This document shows positions 1 through 8,901 of a stretch of 64,000 nucleotides of DNA, piece after piece (the first letter of the stretch is position 1; each line of letters starts with the position of its first letter). The stretch is from Fodinibius halophilus (lineage in GTDB: Bacteria; Bacteroidota; Rhodothermia; Balneolales; Balneolaceae). The notes below the pieces were generated by a model that was not told the origin of the DNA, ran no database searches, and worked only from the letters and a program-made list of their open reading frames with translations. The stretch is from positions 124,001 through 188,000 of the forward strand of contig NZ_JAALLS010000001.1 of NCBI RefSeq assembly GCF_011059105.1, written 5' to 3'. The position numbers and the translations under genes are program-made.

Positions 1-489
1 GTAGAAGGCAGTGAACAGTTATTGGAGTGGACTACTAGGATTATTCGACGGAATGACTCATCACATCATCATCCCCCATATGTCGCTGATTTGAGCAGGT
101 TGGTGAAGAATTACTATTATAACAGGGAGATGAATAACTCTTTGAGTATCAAAGGGGTGTTACAGTCGGTAATGAGCCATAGCAATTATTTGAAAGAACT
201 GTATTCTAAACCGTACTCAAGCGATAATTTCAGCAATATAAAATGGTGGCAAGATGATGGAGAGGGGGGCGCTCGAAATCCCTATACCATACTGACCGAA
301 ACCGGGGATTCTCCCATTCGTCGGGGCACTGAAGCGATGGTGGTATATGGTAAACTTCGTGCAACGGAATTCAGAGATGAACAAGTGCAGGCCTATCAAC
401 ATGCATTGCTTAAATATTGTGAGCTCGATACGTTAGCTATGGTGATGATTTACCAGCATTGGAAGAATAAAATTGCCGAAGAGCAGTAA
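1..489 (+). CDS. DUF2779 domain-containing protein, C-terminal fragment
   Basis: The reading frame is open to the left edge of the window, so the start lies outside and only about the last 162 residues are visible. The tail contains the sequence ALLKYCELDTLAMVMIYQHW, which I recognise as the characteristic end of DUF2779 proteins, together with the upstream R-G-x-E-A and Y-G-K-L segment of the same domain. DUF2779 proteins are usually several hundred residues long, often with an exonuclease-like or RecB-like N-terminal part, but that part cannot be seen here. The molecular function is not established. It is followed after 73 nt by an M48 protease gene on the same strand. Family assignment is fairly sure; function is unknown. 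Confidence 0.75.
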   Translation, partial: VEGSEQLLEWTTRIIRRNDSSHHHPPYVADLSRLVKNYYYNREMNNSLSIKGVLQSVMSHSNYLKELYSKPYSSDNFSNIKWWQDDGEGGARNPYTILTETGDSPIRRGTEAMVVYGKLRATEFRDEQVQAYQHALLKYCELDTLAMVMIYQHWKNKIAEEQ

Positions 490-562
490 TTTATTTGAGC
501 GGAACTTCTTGGTAATTCTTATCTTTATATATTCTAATGATTGCTAACCTATACTATTCGTT

Positions 563-2056
563 ATGGTAATATCATATTTCAAGAAAGTTATTCTACTCTT
601 ATTTGTTGTACTTTTTACTGCTTCATGTGTTGTTCAGCGAAGCCCGGTTTCCGGTTCAAAAAGAGCTTATGGTTATAGTTGGGAAAAGGAGATAAAAATT
701 GGTAAACAGGCAGATAAACAGATCCAGCAGCAATATGGGGTGTATGATGATGAAAATGTGCTTGAGTATGTAAAAGGCGTTGGACACAGCGTGTTAGAGG
801 TGAGCCATATGAGGCGCGATGATACCCCTCAAAAATATCGGGAAACAGAATTTCATTTCAGAGTATTAAATAGTCCCGTTGTCAATGCTTTTGCGTTGCC
901 GGGTGGCTATGTATATGTAACACGAGGGTTGTTGGCTCACTTGGAGAATGAAGCACAACTGGCTGTTGTATTGGGACATGAGATCGGGCACGTGGCAGCA
1001 AGGCATGCTTCTCAACGGGCCCTTGAGCAACAGATAGGTCAGATAGCCCTTATCGGCGGAGCTGTGGCAGGAGAGGAGCTTCTGGGCGTACCGGGCGGCA
1101 GTGTGTTGCAATTGGGTAGCCAGGCTGCTCAGTTCTTGTTTTTAAGTTATGGTCGCGATGATGAACGTGAATCAGATCGCCTGGGCGTGGAATATGCAGC
1201 GATGAAAAATTATGAGGCTGCCGAGGGAGCCGGATTCTTTGGAGCTTTACAGCGTATATCCAAACAGTCGGGGCAGGACATTCCTGACTGGCAATCAACG
1301 CACCCGGATCCTTCAGAGCGTGCTAATACGATCCCGGAGCTGGCAGAGAAATGGAAAGAAAAAGGATACGATCAGACCATAGAAGATACGGATGAGTATA
1401 TGGGTATGGTTGACGGTATGATTTATGGGAACAATCCCAGAGAAGGTTTTGCAGAAGAGGGTACCTTTTACCACCCCGAGTTGGCTTTTAAATTTAGCTA
1501 CCCTGAAAGCTGGAAAATTGTAAATCGACCTACATTGGTTGCTGCTGTCAATGAAGATCAGGATGCGGTTTCTGTGATGGAAATTGATGGGGAAGCTGAA
1601 ACCCCCAAAAGTTCAGTGATTAATTATGTAAGCCAAGAGGGTTTTACGGTGGTATCCCAAGAAGCGACCCAGAATAATGGATTAAGTGCCTATAAGGCTA
1701 ATGCTACAGCAATGACTAAAGATAGTACCCAGTATCGTTTCCATGTATATGCTGTTTCTTATGATGATAATATTTATCGATTTACTTCGTATAGTCTTGC
1801 CGATAAATTTGCCGCATACCAACCGCAGTTTGTTGATATCAGCAGCTCATTTGCTGAACTGAATGATCCGGACATTCTCAATATTAAGCCCGTTCGTTTG
1901 CAGGCGGTAAGGGCAGATCGTACCGGTGATTTCCGATCATTTTTACCACAAGATTTACCAATGGATATTGAACCGGAAGATATCGCTATTATAAATCAGG
2001 TAGAGATGAACGAGACGATTGAGAACGGAGATTGGATTAAGATACCAAGACAATAA
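563..2056 (+). CDS. M48 family metalloprotease lipoprotein (BepA/YfgC-like)
   Basis: This 497-residue protein begins with a hydrophobic signal segment ending in a lipobox (TASC, Cys about 22), so it should be a lipid-anchored envelope protein. The zinc-binding motif HEIGH is at residues 139-143, followed by AARHASQ, and a downstream E-S-D-R-L-G provides the expected third zinc ligand. This is the arrangement of M48 peptidases such as BepA/YfgC, which handle misfolded outer-membrane proteins. The region after about residue 290 (a PsbP-like or DUF4845-like beta domain that I cannot name with certainty) and the end, with an IEPEDIAIINQ segment resembling a LysM-like fold, are common in Bacteroidetes M48 lipoproteins. 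Quality control in the periplasm is inferred from the family. Confidence 0.88.
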   Translation: MVISYFKKVILLLFVVLFTASCVVQRSPVSGSKRAYGYSWEKEIKIGKQADKQIQQQYGVYDDENVLEYVKGVGHSVLEVSHMRRDDTPQKYRETEFHFRVLNSPVVNAFALPGGYVYVTRGLLAHLENEAQLAVVLGHEIGHVAARHASQRALEQQIGQIALIGGAVAGEELLGVPGGSVLQLGSQAAQFLFLSYGRDDERESDRLGVEYAAMKNYEAAEGAGFFGALQRISKQSGQDIPDWQSTHPDPSERANTIPELAEKWKEKGYDQTIEDTDEYMGMVDGMIYGNNPREGFAEEGTFYHPELAFKFSYPESWKIVNRPTLVAAVNEDQDAVSVMEIDGEAETPKSSVINYVSQEGFTVVSQEATQNNGLSAYKANATAMTKDSTQYRFHVYAVSYDDNIYRFTSYSLADKFAAYQPQFVDISSSFAELNDPDILNIKPVRLQAVRADRTGDFRSFLPQDLPMDIEPEDIAIINQVEMNETIENGDWIKIPRQ

Positions 2057-2140
2057 CCTTTTGGAAACAGAGTGGTTGACAAAAGGAAATTAGCCTGCAA
2101 CTAGTCATCTTTGCCGAGGTTAAAACACATCATAATTAGG

Positions 2141-2172
2141 TCTGTCTTTCTCATCCAAAACCAATATCTTTG
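2141..2172 (+). promoter_or_regulatory. Candidate Bacteroidetes-type promoter of purB
   Basis: TATCTTTG at 2165-2172 matches the TAnnTTTG -7 consensus of Bacteroidetes primary sigma factors. A partial -33 element (TCTG, 2141-2144) lies 20 nt upstream. Transcription would begin near 2179, giving a leader of about 35 nt before purB. The six fixed bases of the box occur by chance roughly once per 4 kb per strand, so the position is the main support. Confidence 0.45.
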
Positions 2173-2213
2173 GGTCAGCATCGAAACCCCAAATTTAGTG
2201 GAACCCATTTTTC

Positions 2214-3512
2214 ATGATTGAGCGATATTCACGCGAAGAGATGGCCGATATCTGGTCACTGGAAAACCAATTTCAAGCGTGGCTGGAAGTTGAACTGGCC
2301 GCCTGTAATGCCTGGAGTAAACTAGGAAAAATTCCAAAAGAAGATGTTAAAAAGCTGTACGATAAGGCTTCTTTTAATGTTGACAGAATCAAAGAGATTG
2401 AGAAGCAAACCCGCCATGATGTGGTGGCGTTTACACGGTCTGTTTCAGAGTCGCTCGGCGAAGAAAAGAAATGGGTTCACTACGGCCTGACTTCGACCGA
2501 TGTAGTCGATACAGCCAATGGATATCGCCTGAAGCAGGCGAATGAGATCCTCCGAAGAGATCTTGAGCATATCATTGAGGTATTGGCTGAGAAGGCTAAG
2601 AAGCATAAATTTACCGTTATGATGGGGCGTACCCATGGGGTACATGCCGAACCTACTACATTCGGACTGAAATGTGCGTTGTGGTATGCCGAGATGAAAC
2701 GAAATTTAGAGCGCTTCGAAAAAGCAGCAGAAGCGGTAGAATTTGGCAAGATGAGTGGATCCGTTGGGACATTTGCTAATATTCCACCTGAAGTTGAAGA
2801 GTCAGTGTGTGAGGAGTTGGGACTGAGTCCGGCGCCTATCTCTACTCAAACTCTCCAGCGAGATCGTCATGCCGATTATGTCTCTACATTGGCACTTATT
2901 GGATCTACCATGGAAAAGATGGCTGTTGAAATCCGTCACCTGCAGCGAAGTGAGGTACGCGAAGCAGAAGAGTTTTTCCGAAAAGGACAAAAGGGTTCCT
3001 CTTCGATGCCGCACAAGCGCAACCCGGTAAGTTCTGAAAATATATCGGGATGCTCGCGTGTACTTCGTGGCTACATGATGTCATCCTATGAAAATATACC
3101 GTTGTGGCATGAACGTGATATTTCACACTCCTCCGTAGAGCGTATCATCCTGCCCGATGCTACCATACTGTTAGATTATATGCTCAACCGTTTCTCAGGG
3201 GTGGTTGAAAAGCTGACGATCTATGAGGACAACATGGAAGAGAATATTTTTAAAACATATGGCCTTACTTTTTCTCAGCGTTTGCTGCATATGCTGATTG
3301 ATGAAGGGGAGATGTCACGGGAAAAAGCCTATGATACGGTACAGCCGCTGGCGATGCAGGCCTGGGAAGAGAAAACAATGTTCCGCGATTTGGTCGAAGC
3401 CGACGAAACGGTGCAGGAATATCTTTCTGATGAGGATATTGAAGAAGCCTTTGATCTTGATCACCATATGAGAAATGTTGATCGCATCTTTGAGCGCGTT
3501 GACTTAGCATAG
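2214..3512 (+). CDS. purB: Adenylosuccinate lyase
   Basis: This 432-residue protein belongs to the fumarase/aspartase superfamily. It carries the superfamily signature [10 protein letters not shown] at about residues 262-271, the TSTDVVDTA segment (about 93-101) and [14 protein letters not shown] (about 138-151) with the catalytic histidine region. Adenylosuccinate lyase cleaves SAICAR to AICAR in de novo purine synthesis and adenylosuccinate to AMP. The length fits the short bacterial PurB type (about 430 residues, as in Bacillus and Thermotoga). The gene stands alone: no other pur genes are adjacent, and a candidate promoter sits just upstream. The ATG at 2214 gives the expected N-terminus [10 protein letters not shown], typical of this family. 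Confidence 0.95.
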   Translation: MIERYSREEMADIWSLENQFQAWLEVELAACNAWSKLGKIPKEDVKKLYDKASFNVDRIKEIEKQTRHDVVAFTRSVSESLGEEKKWVHYGLTSTDVVDTANGYRLKQANEILRRDLEHIIEVLAEKAKKHKFTVMMGRTHGVHAEPTTFGLKCALWYAEMKRNLERFEKAAEAVEFGKMSGSVGTFANIPPEVEESVCEELGLSPAPISTQTLQRDRHADYVSTLALIGSTMEKMAVEIRHLQRSEVREAEEFFRKGQKGSSSMPHKRNPVSSENISGCSRVLRGYMMSSYENIPLWHERDISHSSVERIILPDATILLDYMLNRFSGVVEKLTIYEDNMEENIFKTYGLTFSQRLLHMLIDEGEMSREKAYDTVQPLAMQAWEEKTMFRDLVEADETVQEYLSDEDIEEAFDLDHHMRNVDRIFERVDLA

Positions 3513-3526
3513 ATTCATTTTTTAAG

Positions 3527-3564
3527 ACCGCCCGGGTTTAGATCGGGTCGGTTAAATTACTTTT
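3527..3564 (+). terminator. Weak hairpin downstream of purB
   Basis: An eight-base stem ACCGCCCG (3527-3534) pairs with CGGGTCGGT (3544-3552) with one bulged T. It is followed by a T-rich stretch TTACTTTTAT. It could terminate purB transcription just before the LuxE-like gene, though the T tract is interrupted. Confidence 0.35.
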
Positions 3565-3573
3565 ATATTATCG

Positions 3574-4578
3574 ATGAAAAATTGGTCTGAATTTATATTC
3601 AACGACGAACCTTTTTTTGAAGAAAAGGCAAAGCAAGTTTTTAAACATCAGTTTAAGCATAATGCGGTCTATCGCAATTACTGTGAGGCGCTGGATGTAG
3701 GGACTGATATCCTGGAAGGAGTGCAGTATGATATTAACCAGGTACCGTTGCTTCCCATCAAAGCGTTTAAGGATACAACGGTTACAAGTAGTCCTGATAA
3801 AGAACCGGAGCTCACTTTTAAAAGCAGTGGCACCTCTGATATGCAACGCAGTATCCATACCGTGGTGGATGCCTCACTGTATGAAGAGTCACTGCTCAGA
3901 GGATTCCAGCAATTTTATGAGCTGGAAGATACGGTGATTTGGGGCTATACTCCCGGTTATTCAGATAACCCGGACTCTTCCCTTGTATACATGATTCAGA
4001 AGCTTATTGACCAAGATAACAGTGGGTTAAGTCGGTTTCTGCCACTGGATGAACCCATAAACCCGGGAGCTGTTAAAGAAGTAAAACGTCAACGAAAGCA
4101 GTTGATTATTTTTGGAGCTGCTTTTGGGTTGTTGGATCTACTTGAGTTACAAGATATCGATTTGCCCTCAGACAGTATCATCATCGAAACAGGGGGCATG
4201 AAAACCTATAAGCGTGAAATTTCCCGTGTTGAACTGCATAAAAAGCTGGCTTCCGGATTCGGATTGAATGGTAATCGTATTCACTCGGAATATGGAATGG
4301 CAGAACTACTCAGTCAGGCATACGCTACCGGTGGACAGTGGTTTAATACAGTGCCGTGGATGCAGGTGAGTATTCGTAATCCCCAAGATCCGGCAGAAGT
4401 ACTATCACCTTTTGATGAAGGATTAATTGGGATAATTGATTTAGCCAATGTTCATAGTTGTTCTTTCCTGTTGACCGATGATATGGGAGTGATGGATGAG
4501 AGGGGACGTTTTAAGGTATTGGGGCGTAGGAATCCCAATAATCCGCGAGGCTGTAATTTTTTAATTGAAGTAGATTAA
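3574..4578 (+). CDS. LuxE/PaaK-like acyl-protein synthetase
   Basis: A 334-residue member of the ANL (adenylate-forming) superfamily in the short LuxE subgroup. Visible signatures are the phosphate-binding-like FKSSGTSDMQRS (about 85-96) and HSEYGMAEL (about 237-245), the acyl-AMP-binding motif of LuxE proteins. In luminous bacteria LuxE activates fatty acids as acyl-AMP and transfers them to itself and then to the LuxC reductase. The next gene, 15 nt downstream, is a LuxC homologue, so the pair very likely acts together to activate and reduce a fatty acyl group. No luxA, luxB or luxD is present within the window. The pair is known to occur in non-luminous Bacteroidetes; its product there is not something I can state from sequence. 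Confidence 0.85.
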   Translation: MKNWSEFIFNDEPFFEEKAKQVFKHQFKHNAVYRNYCEALDVGTDILEGVQYDINQVPLLPIKAFKDTTVTSSPDKEPELTFKSSGTSDMQRSIHTVVDASLYEESLLRGFQQFYELEDTVIWGYTPGYSDNPDSSLVYMIQKLIDQDNSGLSRFLPLDEPINPGAVKEVKRQRKQLIIFGAAFGLLDLLELQDIDLPSDSIIIETGGMKTYKREISRVELHKKLASGFGLNGNRIHSEYGMAELLSQAYATGGQWFNTVPWMQVSIRNPQDPAEVLSPFDEGLIGIIDLANVHSCSFLLTDDMGVMDERGRFKVLGRRNPNNPRGCNFLIEVD

Positions 4579-4593
4579 AACGGGTATCATTTT

Positions 4594-5667
4594 ATGAAAA
4601 ATATGCAGAAAAGAGTAGAAGCACTGCTGGAAGCAACTGAAAATTGGTTGAAAGAAGATAATAAGTACCTGGCAGATGCAATTGATCGTACGGCGCGGGA
4701 AGGATACTTCAGTCTTGAAGATATTGAGTATGCCATTGCAGCTATTAAAGAAAGTATTACCAAAGAAGCCCTTGAGGATTGGGTCGGTCACGTGAACCCC
4801 AATTCTGAAAATAGTGCAGAAGGGCAAAATGTGTTATGCTTGCATGCCGGAAATTTGCCACTGGTTGGATTCCAGGATGCCTTCTCTACCTTATTGAGTG
4901 GGGCAAAGTATACGGGTAAAATATCACGCAAAGATCCTTATCTGCTGCCAACCTTTTTGAATGAAGTGAAGCAGATGGATTTATGGTCTGATATGGATGT
5001 TCAGTGGACTCATCGGTTGGATGATTTCGAAGGAATGCAGCATGATGCTATTATCTTTGCCGGCTCGGAATCATCGGTTCCAGGAGTGAAAGATGCCATT
5101 CAGCAATATAATCTTGCCAAAGAACACACACAATTCTTAATTCGTACTTCACACTTTTCGTTGGCGTATGTAGATCGTGACGATTTAGAAACGGTCGAGG
5201 ATCTGACAAACAGCATTCTACGTTATAGTGGAAAAGGATGTCGGTCAGTGGCCATAGTAGTTTCTCCCTATGAGCTTAATGAAATTAAGGAGAAGTTTAC
5301 AGAATGCGCTAAATCATTCTGGTTAGAGAATCCTCAGCACGAAACTCCTGCACCCAGTCTAAAACAGCAGGTCGCATATAATAAAGCAGTGGGGCGCGAT
5401 CAGCTCTGGCTGGATTATTTTCTCATCCAGGAAGAGGGACTGGAGCTGAACCAGGATTTTATTTGCTACTGGATAAAGGGAGATGAAAAAACAGCCGCAC
5501 AGTGTGCTGAGAAATACGAAGGTCAAATTCAAAGCATTTATGTAGCGGACCAGGATGTTACGATTCCGGGATGGGAATCAAATACTGAACTTCTTGAAAA
5601 TGCCCAAACTCCCCCAATCTCATGGGAGCCCGATGGTATTGATACCTTAGTTTGGTTGATGAGGTAA
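4594..5667 (+). CDS. LuxC-like acyl-CoA/acyl-protein reductase
   Basis: This 357-residue protein resembles LuxC, an aldehyde-dehydrogenase-related enzyme reducing a fatty acyl thioester to fatty aldehyde with NADPH. The family core LCLHAGNLPLVGFQDAF lies at about 81-97, followed by SGAKYTGKISRKDPYLLP. The GKGCRS motif places a cysteine at residue 216, the probable acyl-accepting nucleophile. LuxC of luminous vibrios is about 480 residues, so this is a short version. It directly follows the LuxE-like gene in an apparent two-gene operon. The ATG at 4594 is preceded only by AT-rich sequence, as is normal in this phylum. Aldehyde synthesis is inferred from the family; the physiological acyl donor and the fate of the aldehyde are unknown. 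Confidence 0.85.
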   Translation: MKNMQKRVEALLEATENWLKEDNKYLADAIDRTAREGYFSLEDIEYAIAAIKESITKEALEDWVGHVNPNSENSAEGQNVLCLHAGNLPLVGFQDAFSTLLSGAKYTGKISRKDPYLLPTFLNEVKQMDLWSDMDVQWTHRLDDFEGMQHDAIIFAGSESSVPGVKDAIQQYNLAKEHTQFLIRTSHFSLAYVDRDDLETVEDLTNSILRYSGKGCRSVAIVVSPYELNEIKEKFTECAKSFWLENPQHETPAPSLKQQVAYNKAVGRDQLWLDYFLIQEEGLELNQDFICYWIKGDEKTAAQCAEKYEGQIQSIYVADQDVTIPGWESNTELLENAQTPPISWEPDGIDTLVWLMR

Positions 5668-5838
5668 TGATTACATATTGTTAAAAAGTTTTTTTTGTTG
5701 CATTTTCTGTATGTGATGGTCTCGCAGCCATTGCATTCTTCTATTGAGATCTCAAGAGCGTTATTTAAGTAGCACTTCTTCTGCAAATATCATCATAATA
5801 ACGGATAAACATCCGAAAACACATATTTAAAGAGAACA

Positions 5839-8280
5839 ATGGACAAGAGTAAGATGATTTTAGGACTATCAGAAGTTAGCCTGGATATGGTTGATAAAGT
5901 AGGTGGTAAAAATGCTTCACTGGGCGAAATGATTGGCAATCTCGCCGATCGGGGTATTAATGTGCCAGATGGCTTTGTGGTTACCGTAGCAGCCTATGAT
6001 AAATATATGGAGGCCAACGGACTTACAGACCATATTCGAACACTCGTAGATCAGCTGGATGTTGATGACCTGGTACAGCTTAGAAAAACGGGTATGCAGA
6101 TTCGCCAGCTTATTATGGATGGTAATTTCCCCGATGATCTAAAAGAAGTTATCGAAGATCGTTATGAAGAGCTGTCATTGAATTACGGAAAGCCGGCAAC
6201 GGATGTAGCAGTTCGCTCATCGGCAACAACTGAAGATCTGCCTGATGCCTCTTTTGCAGGACAGCAAGATTCTTTTCTGAATGTCCGTGGCCATAATAAT
6301 GTAATTAACTCCATAAAAGCTTGTTTCGCCTCACTATTTACAGATCGGGCTATTTCATATCGTACTTCGGCTGGTTTCGATCATATGACTGCCAAACTAT
6401 CGGTCTGTATTCAGAAGATGGCTCGTTCCGACCTGGGAGCCTCGGGCGTTTCATTTTCTATAGATCCCGAAAGTGGATTTGATAATGCCGTAATAATCAA
6501 TGGTACATTCGGGCTTGGTGAACTGTTGGTGCAGGGAGAAATATCTCCTGATGAGTTTATTGTTTTTAAACCCACTTTAGCAGAAGGGAAAGATGCTATT
6601 ATTGAAAAGAAGCTGGGGGAGAAAACGCATAAACTGGCATATGGACATAAACCAAATGAATTAACTCGGAAATTAAGCCTGGAAGAAGAGCAGCGAAAAC
6701 AATTTTGCCTGACTGACGAGCAAGCACTTCAACTGGCTAAATGGGTCGTAGAAATTGAAGAATACTATACAAAACGTAATGACCGCTGGACCCCGGTGGA
6801 TGTCGAGTGGGCATATGACGGGCTGTCAGAGGAGCTTTTTATTGTACAGGCCCGGCCCGAAACGGTGCATGCCAATCAAAAGGTGGGAAGTCTCACCCAG
6901 TTTAATATTGATGATGAGAATCGGCACGAACGCCTCATTTTTGAAGGCATAGCTGTTGGCGACCGGATAGGCAAAGGAGAAGTCAATGTTATCCATACGC
7001 TTGATGGACGCGATGGTTCTGCCGATGAAGCAGACTTTGAAGATGGACAAGTGTTAGTTACGGAAATGACCGACCCTGATTGGGAACCCCTGATGAAAAA
7101 AGCATCAGCTATTGTTACTAATAAAGGGGGACGAACATGCCATGCTGCTATTGTCGCCCGGGAGCTGGGTATTCCCGCTATTGTGGGTTCAACAGTAGCC
7201 ACACAGACGCTTAATAACGAACAGGAAGTGACCGTTTCTTGTGCTGAGGGCAGTTCGGGAAAAGTTTATGAGGGATTAATTGACTTTAAAGAAATTGATC
7301 ATCAGATATCAGACCTGCCGGAAACCGAAACGCCAATTATGCTAAATGTAGCCTCCCCGGATATGGCATTCAAATTTAGTAAGGTTCCCAATTCAGGTGT
7401 GGGGTTGGCCCGGGAAGAGTTTATCATCAATAATTATATCCATGCCCATCCGCTGGCACTATTGTATCACGAAGATATTGGTGATGAAGAACTCACCGAA
7501 AGAATCAATGAAATTACCTATGGCTATGATGACGAATCGGAATTCTTTATCAAGAAGCTATCCTATGGGATCGCACATATTGGTGCAGCCTTTCATCCCA
7601 ACAGGGTCATCGTTCGGTTCTCGGATTTTAAATCCAATGAATACCGAAACCTGGTAGGGGGCAGCTATTTTGAGCCCGAAGAAGAGAACCCTATGATCGG
7701 CTGGCGGGGAGCTTCACGTTATTACTCTGACAAATATAAAGTGGCATTTGGATTAGAATGTCAGGCTATTAAAAGGGTTCGGGAAGTTTATGGACTTACC
7801 AATATTACGGTAATGATTCCATTTTGCCGTACGCCCGAAGAGCTCCAAAAAGTACTTGCAGTCATGGAAGAATATGGCCTCAAACGCGGTGAAAATGGCT
7901 TGGAAGTTTACCTGATGGCTGAACTGCCATCCAATATTATGATGGCCGAAGAGTTCGCTGAACATGTTGATGGATTTTCTATTGGATCTAATGATCTAAC
8001 TCAACTAACCTTAGGTTTAGATCGTGATTCCTCGCTCGTAGCTCATGTCTACGATGAACGGAACGAAGCCGTCAAACGCATGATTCTTATGCTGCTGGAA
8101 AAGGCTAAAAAAACAGGGACGAAAGTTGGAATTTGTGGACAAGGTCCGTCAGATTTCCCCGACTTCGCTGAATTCCTGGTGAAAAATGGAATCGATACAA
8201 TCTCCGTAACACCAGACTCTATGTTCAAAACGTTATATTCAATCAGTGAGCTAGAGAAAAAACTGGTGAAGGCTGAATAA
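5839..8280 (+). CDS. ppsA: Phosphoenolpyruvate synthase (pyruvate,water dikinase)
   Basis: An 813-residue three-domain enzyme. The N-terminal ATP-grasp PPDK domain (about 1-350) includes GGKNASLGEM and AVRSSATTEDLPDASFAGQQ. The swivelling phosphohistidine domain has GGRTCHAAIVARELGIPA with the phosphorylated histidine at about residue 435. The C-terminal TIM-barrel PEP domain (about 480-800) has FCRTPEEL, GSNDLTQL and a late GICGQGPSD with the catalytic cysteine. The enzyme converts pyruvate, ATP and water to PEP, AMP and phosphate, the entry to gluconeogenesis on C3 or amino-acid substrates. Length and motifs fit PpsA (792 in E. coli) better than the longer PPDK. It appears monocistronic, with 171 nt of AT-rich leader region upstream. 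Confidence 0.95.
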   Translation: MDKSKMILGLSEVSLDMVDKVGGKNASLGEMIGNLADRGINVPDGFVVTVAAYDKYMEANGLTDHIRTLVDQLDVDDLVQLRKTGMQIRQLIMDGNFPDDLKEVIEDRYEELSLNYGKPATDVAVRSSATTEDLPDASFAGQQDSFLNVRGHNNVINSIKACFASLFTDRAISYRTSAGFDHMTAKLSVCIQKMARSDLGASGVSFSIDPESGFDNAVIINGTFGLGELLVQGEISPDEFIVFKPTLAEGKDAIIEKKLGEKTHKLAYGHKPNELTRKLSLEEEQRKQFCLTDEQALQLAKWVVEIEEYYTKRNDRWTPVDVEWAYDGLSEELFIVQARPETVHANQKVGSLTQFNIDDENRHERLIFEGIAVGDRIGKGEVNVIHTLDGRDGSADEADFEDGQVLVTEMTDPDWEPLMKKASAIVTNKGGRTCHAAIVARELGIPAIVGSTVATQTLNNEQEVTVSCAEGSSGKVYEGLIDFKEIDHQISDLPETETPIMLNVASPDMAFKFSKVPNSGVGLAREEFIINNYIHAHPLALLYHEDIGDEELTERINEITYGYDDESEFFIKKLSYGIAHIGAAFHPNRVIVRFSDFKSNEYRNLVGGSYFEPEEENPMIGWRGASRYYSDKYKVAFGLECQAIKRVREVYGLTNITVMIPFCRTPEELQKVLAVMEEYGLKRGENGLEVYLMAELPSNIMMAEEFAEHVDGFSIGSNDLTQLTLGLDRDSSLVAHVYDERNEAVKRMILMLLEKAKKTGTKVGICGQGPSDFPDFAEFLVKNGIDTISVTPDSMFKTLYSISELEKKLVKAE

Positions 8281-8307
8281 CGCCCCCTTTCCCTCAAAGC
8301 ACATCTC

Positions 8308-8338
8308 TCGTCGGGCGACCGGGGTTGTCGTCCGACGA
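8308..8338. repeat. 31-nt hairpin repeat, copy A
   Basis: A 31-nt inverted repeat with 12-nt arms TCGTCGGGCGAC and GTCGTCCGACGA (one G-T wobble) and a 7-nt loop. A second copy of the same length, with four substitutions and in opposite orientation, lies at 30611-30641. It starts 28 nt after the ppsA stop codon and could help end or stabilise that transcript. Confidence 0.75.
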
Positions 8339-8853
8339 ATCATATAAAGCAAGGAAAAGTGAAATCCCGATGATTGAAAAACCATGTCATTCCGAGGGGA
8401 GCGTAGCGAAATCAAGGAATTTCCCAGAATAAGTTCATCTAGCGTCAAATAAGAAGCCCTCATGGATTAACCAATCGTTTCAGGGAAATTGCCACACCCT
8501 TACAGGCAACCCACGGTACTCCTCCCCGTAAAATGGGCACCGCGCAATGACAGGCGTTGATTTTAAAATTCAAAAGCAGTGTCACTGCGAGGGATTCCGG
8601 CGATTTTTCGGAAGACCGCGGCAGTCTCCCTTTCTTAGTTCGTCTAGGATCTAAAGGGCAACCATCATACATCAACCAGTTGCTTCATGGAGATCGCCAC
8701 GCTTCGCTCGCGATGACAAGCGTTGTTGTGAGAAGTTATGACAGCCGTTGAAGAGCAAGAAAAAGTCATAGCATTCCTTGTGGCACTATTGGTGAAAAAG
8801 CTGGGAGGTGAATCGAAGGAGGTGCCAGAAGACAACGGAAGGTTGTGAATAAA

Positions 8854-8879
8854 AAAAGGGGTGCTCACGCACCCCTTTT
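8854..8879. terminator. Bidirectional intrinsic terminator
   Basis: A perfect 11-bp stem AAAAGGGGTGC/GCACCCCTTTT with a TCAC loop. A run of seven A on the left edge supplies a U tract for transcripts arriving on the minus strand from the BNR-repeat gene, which ends at 8902. On the plus strand the U tract is four T within the stem. Confidence 0.85.
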
Positions 8880-8901
8880 CACATTGGTGCTTTTTTTAGA
8901 T

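Larger units (their letters stand above)
8281..8901. repeat. Gene-free patch of decayed extragenic repeats
   Basis: No credible gene is seen in these 620 bases. Segments resemble extragenic repeats: a GTCATTCCGAGGGGAGCGTA segment at about 8386-8405, and two related blocks starting AACCAATCGTTTCAGGGAAATTGCC (about 8468) and AACCAGTTGCTTCATGGAGATCGCC (about 8676). Each block ends in ATGACA-[GA]-GCGTTG (near 8546 and 8713). Part of the stretch between them (GTCACTGCGAGG, about 8580) is in the opposite orientation. A separate 31-nt hairpin is at 8308-8338 and a terminator at 8854-8879. The pattern suggests several nested or tandem insertions of one palindromic repeat family. Confidence 0.6.

Noticed and set aside
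3574-5667. A complete lux bioluminescence operon
   Set aside because: Only LuxE-like and LuxC-like genes are present; luxA, luxB, luxD and luxG are absent from the window.
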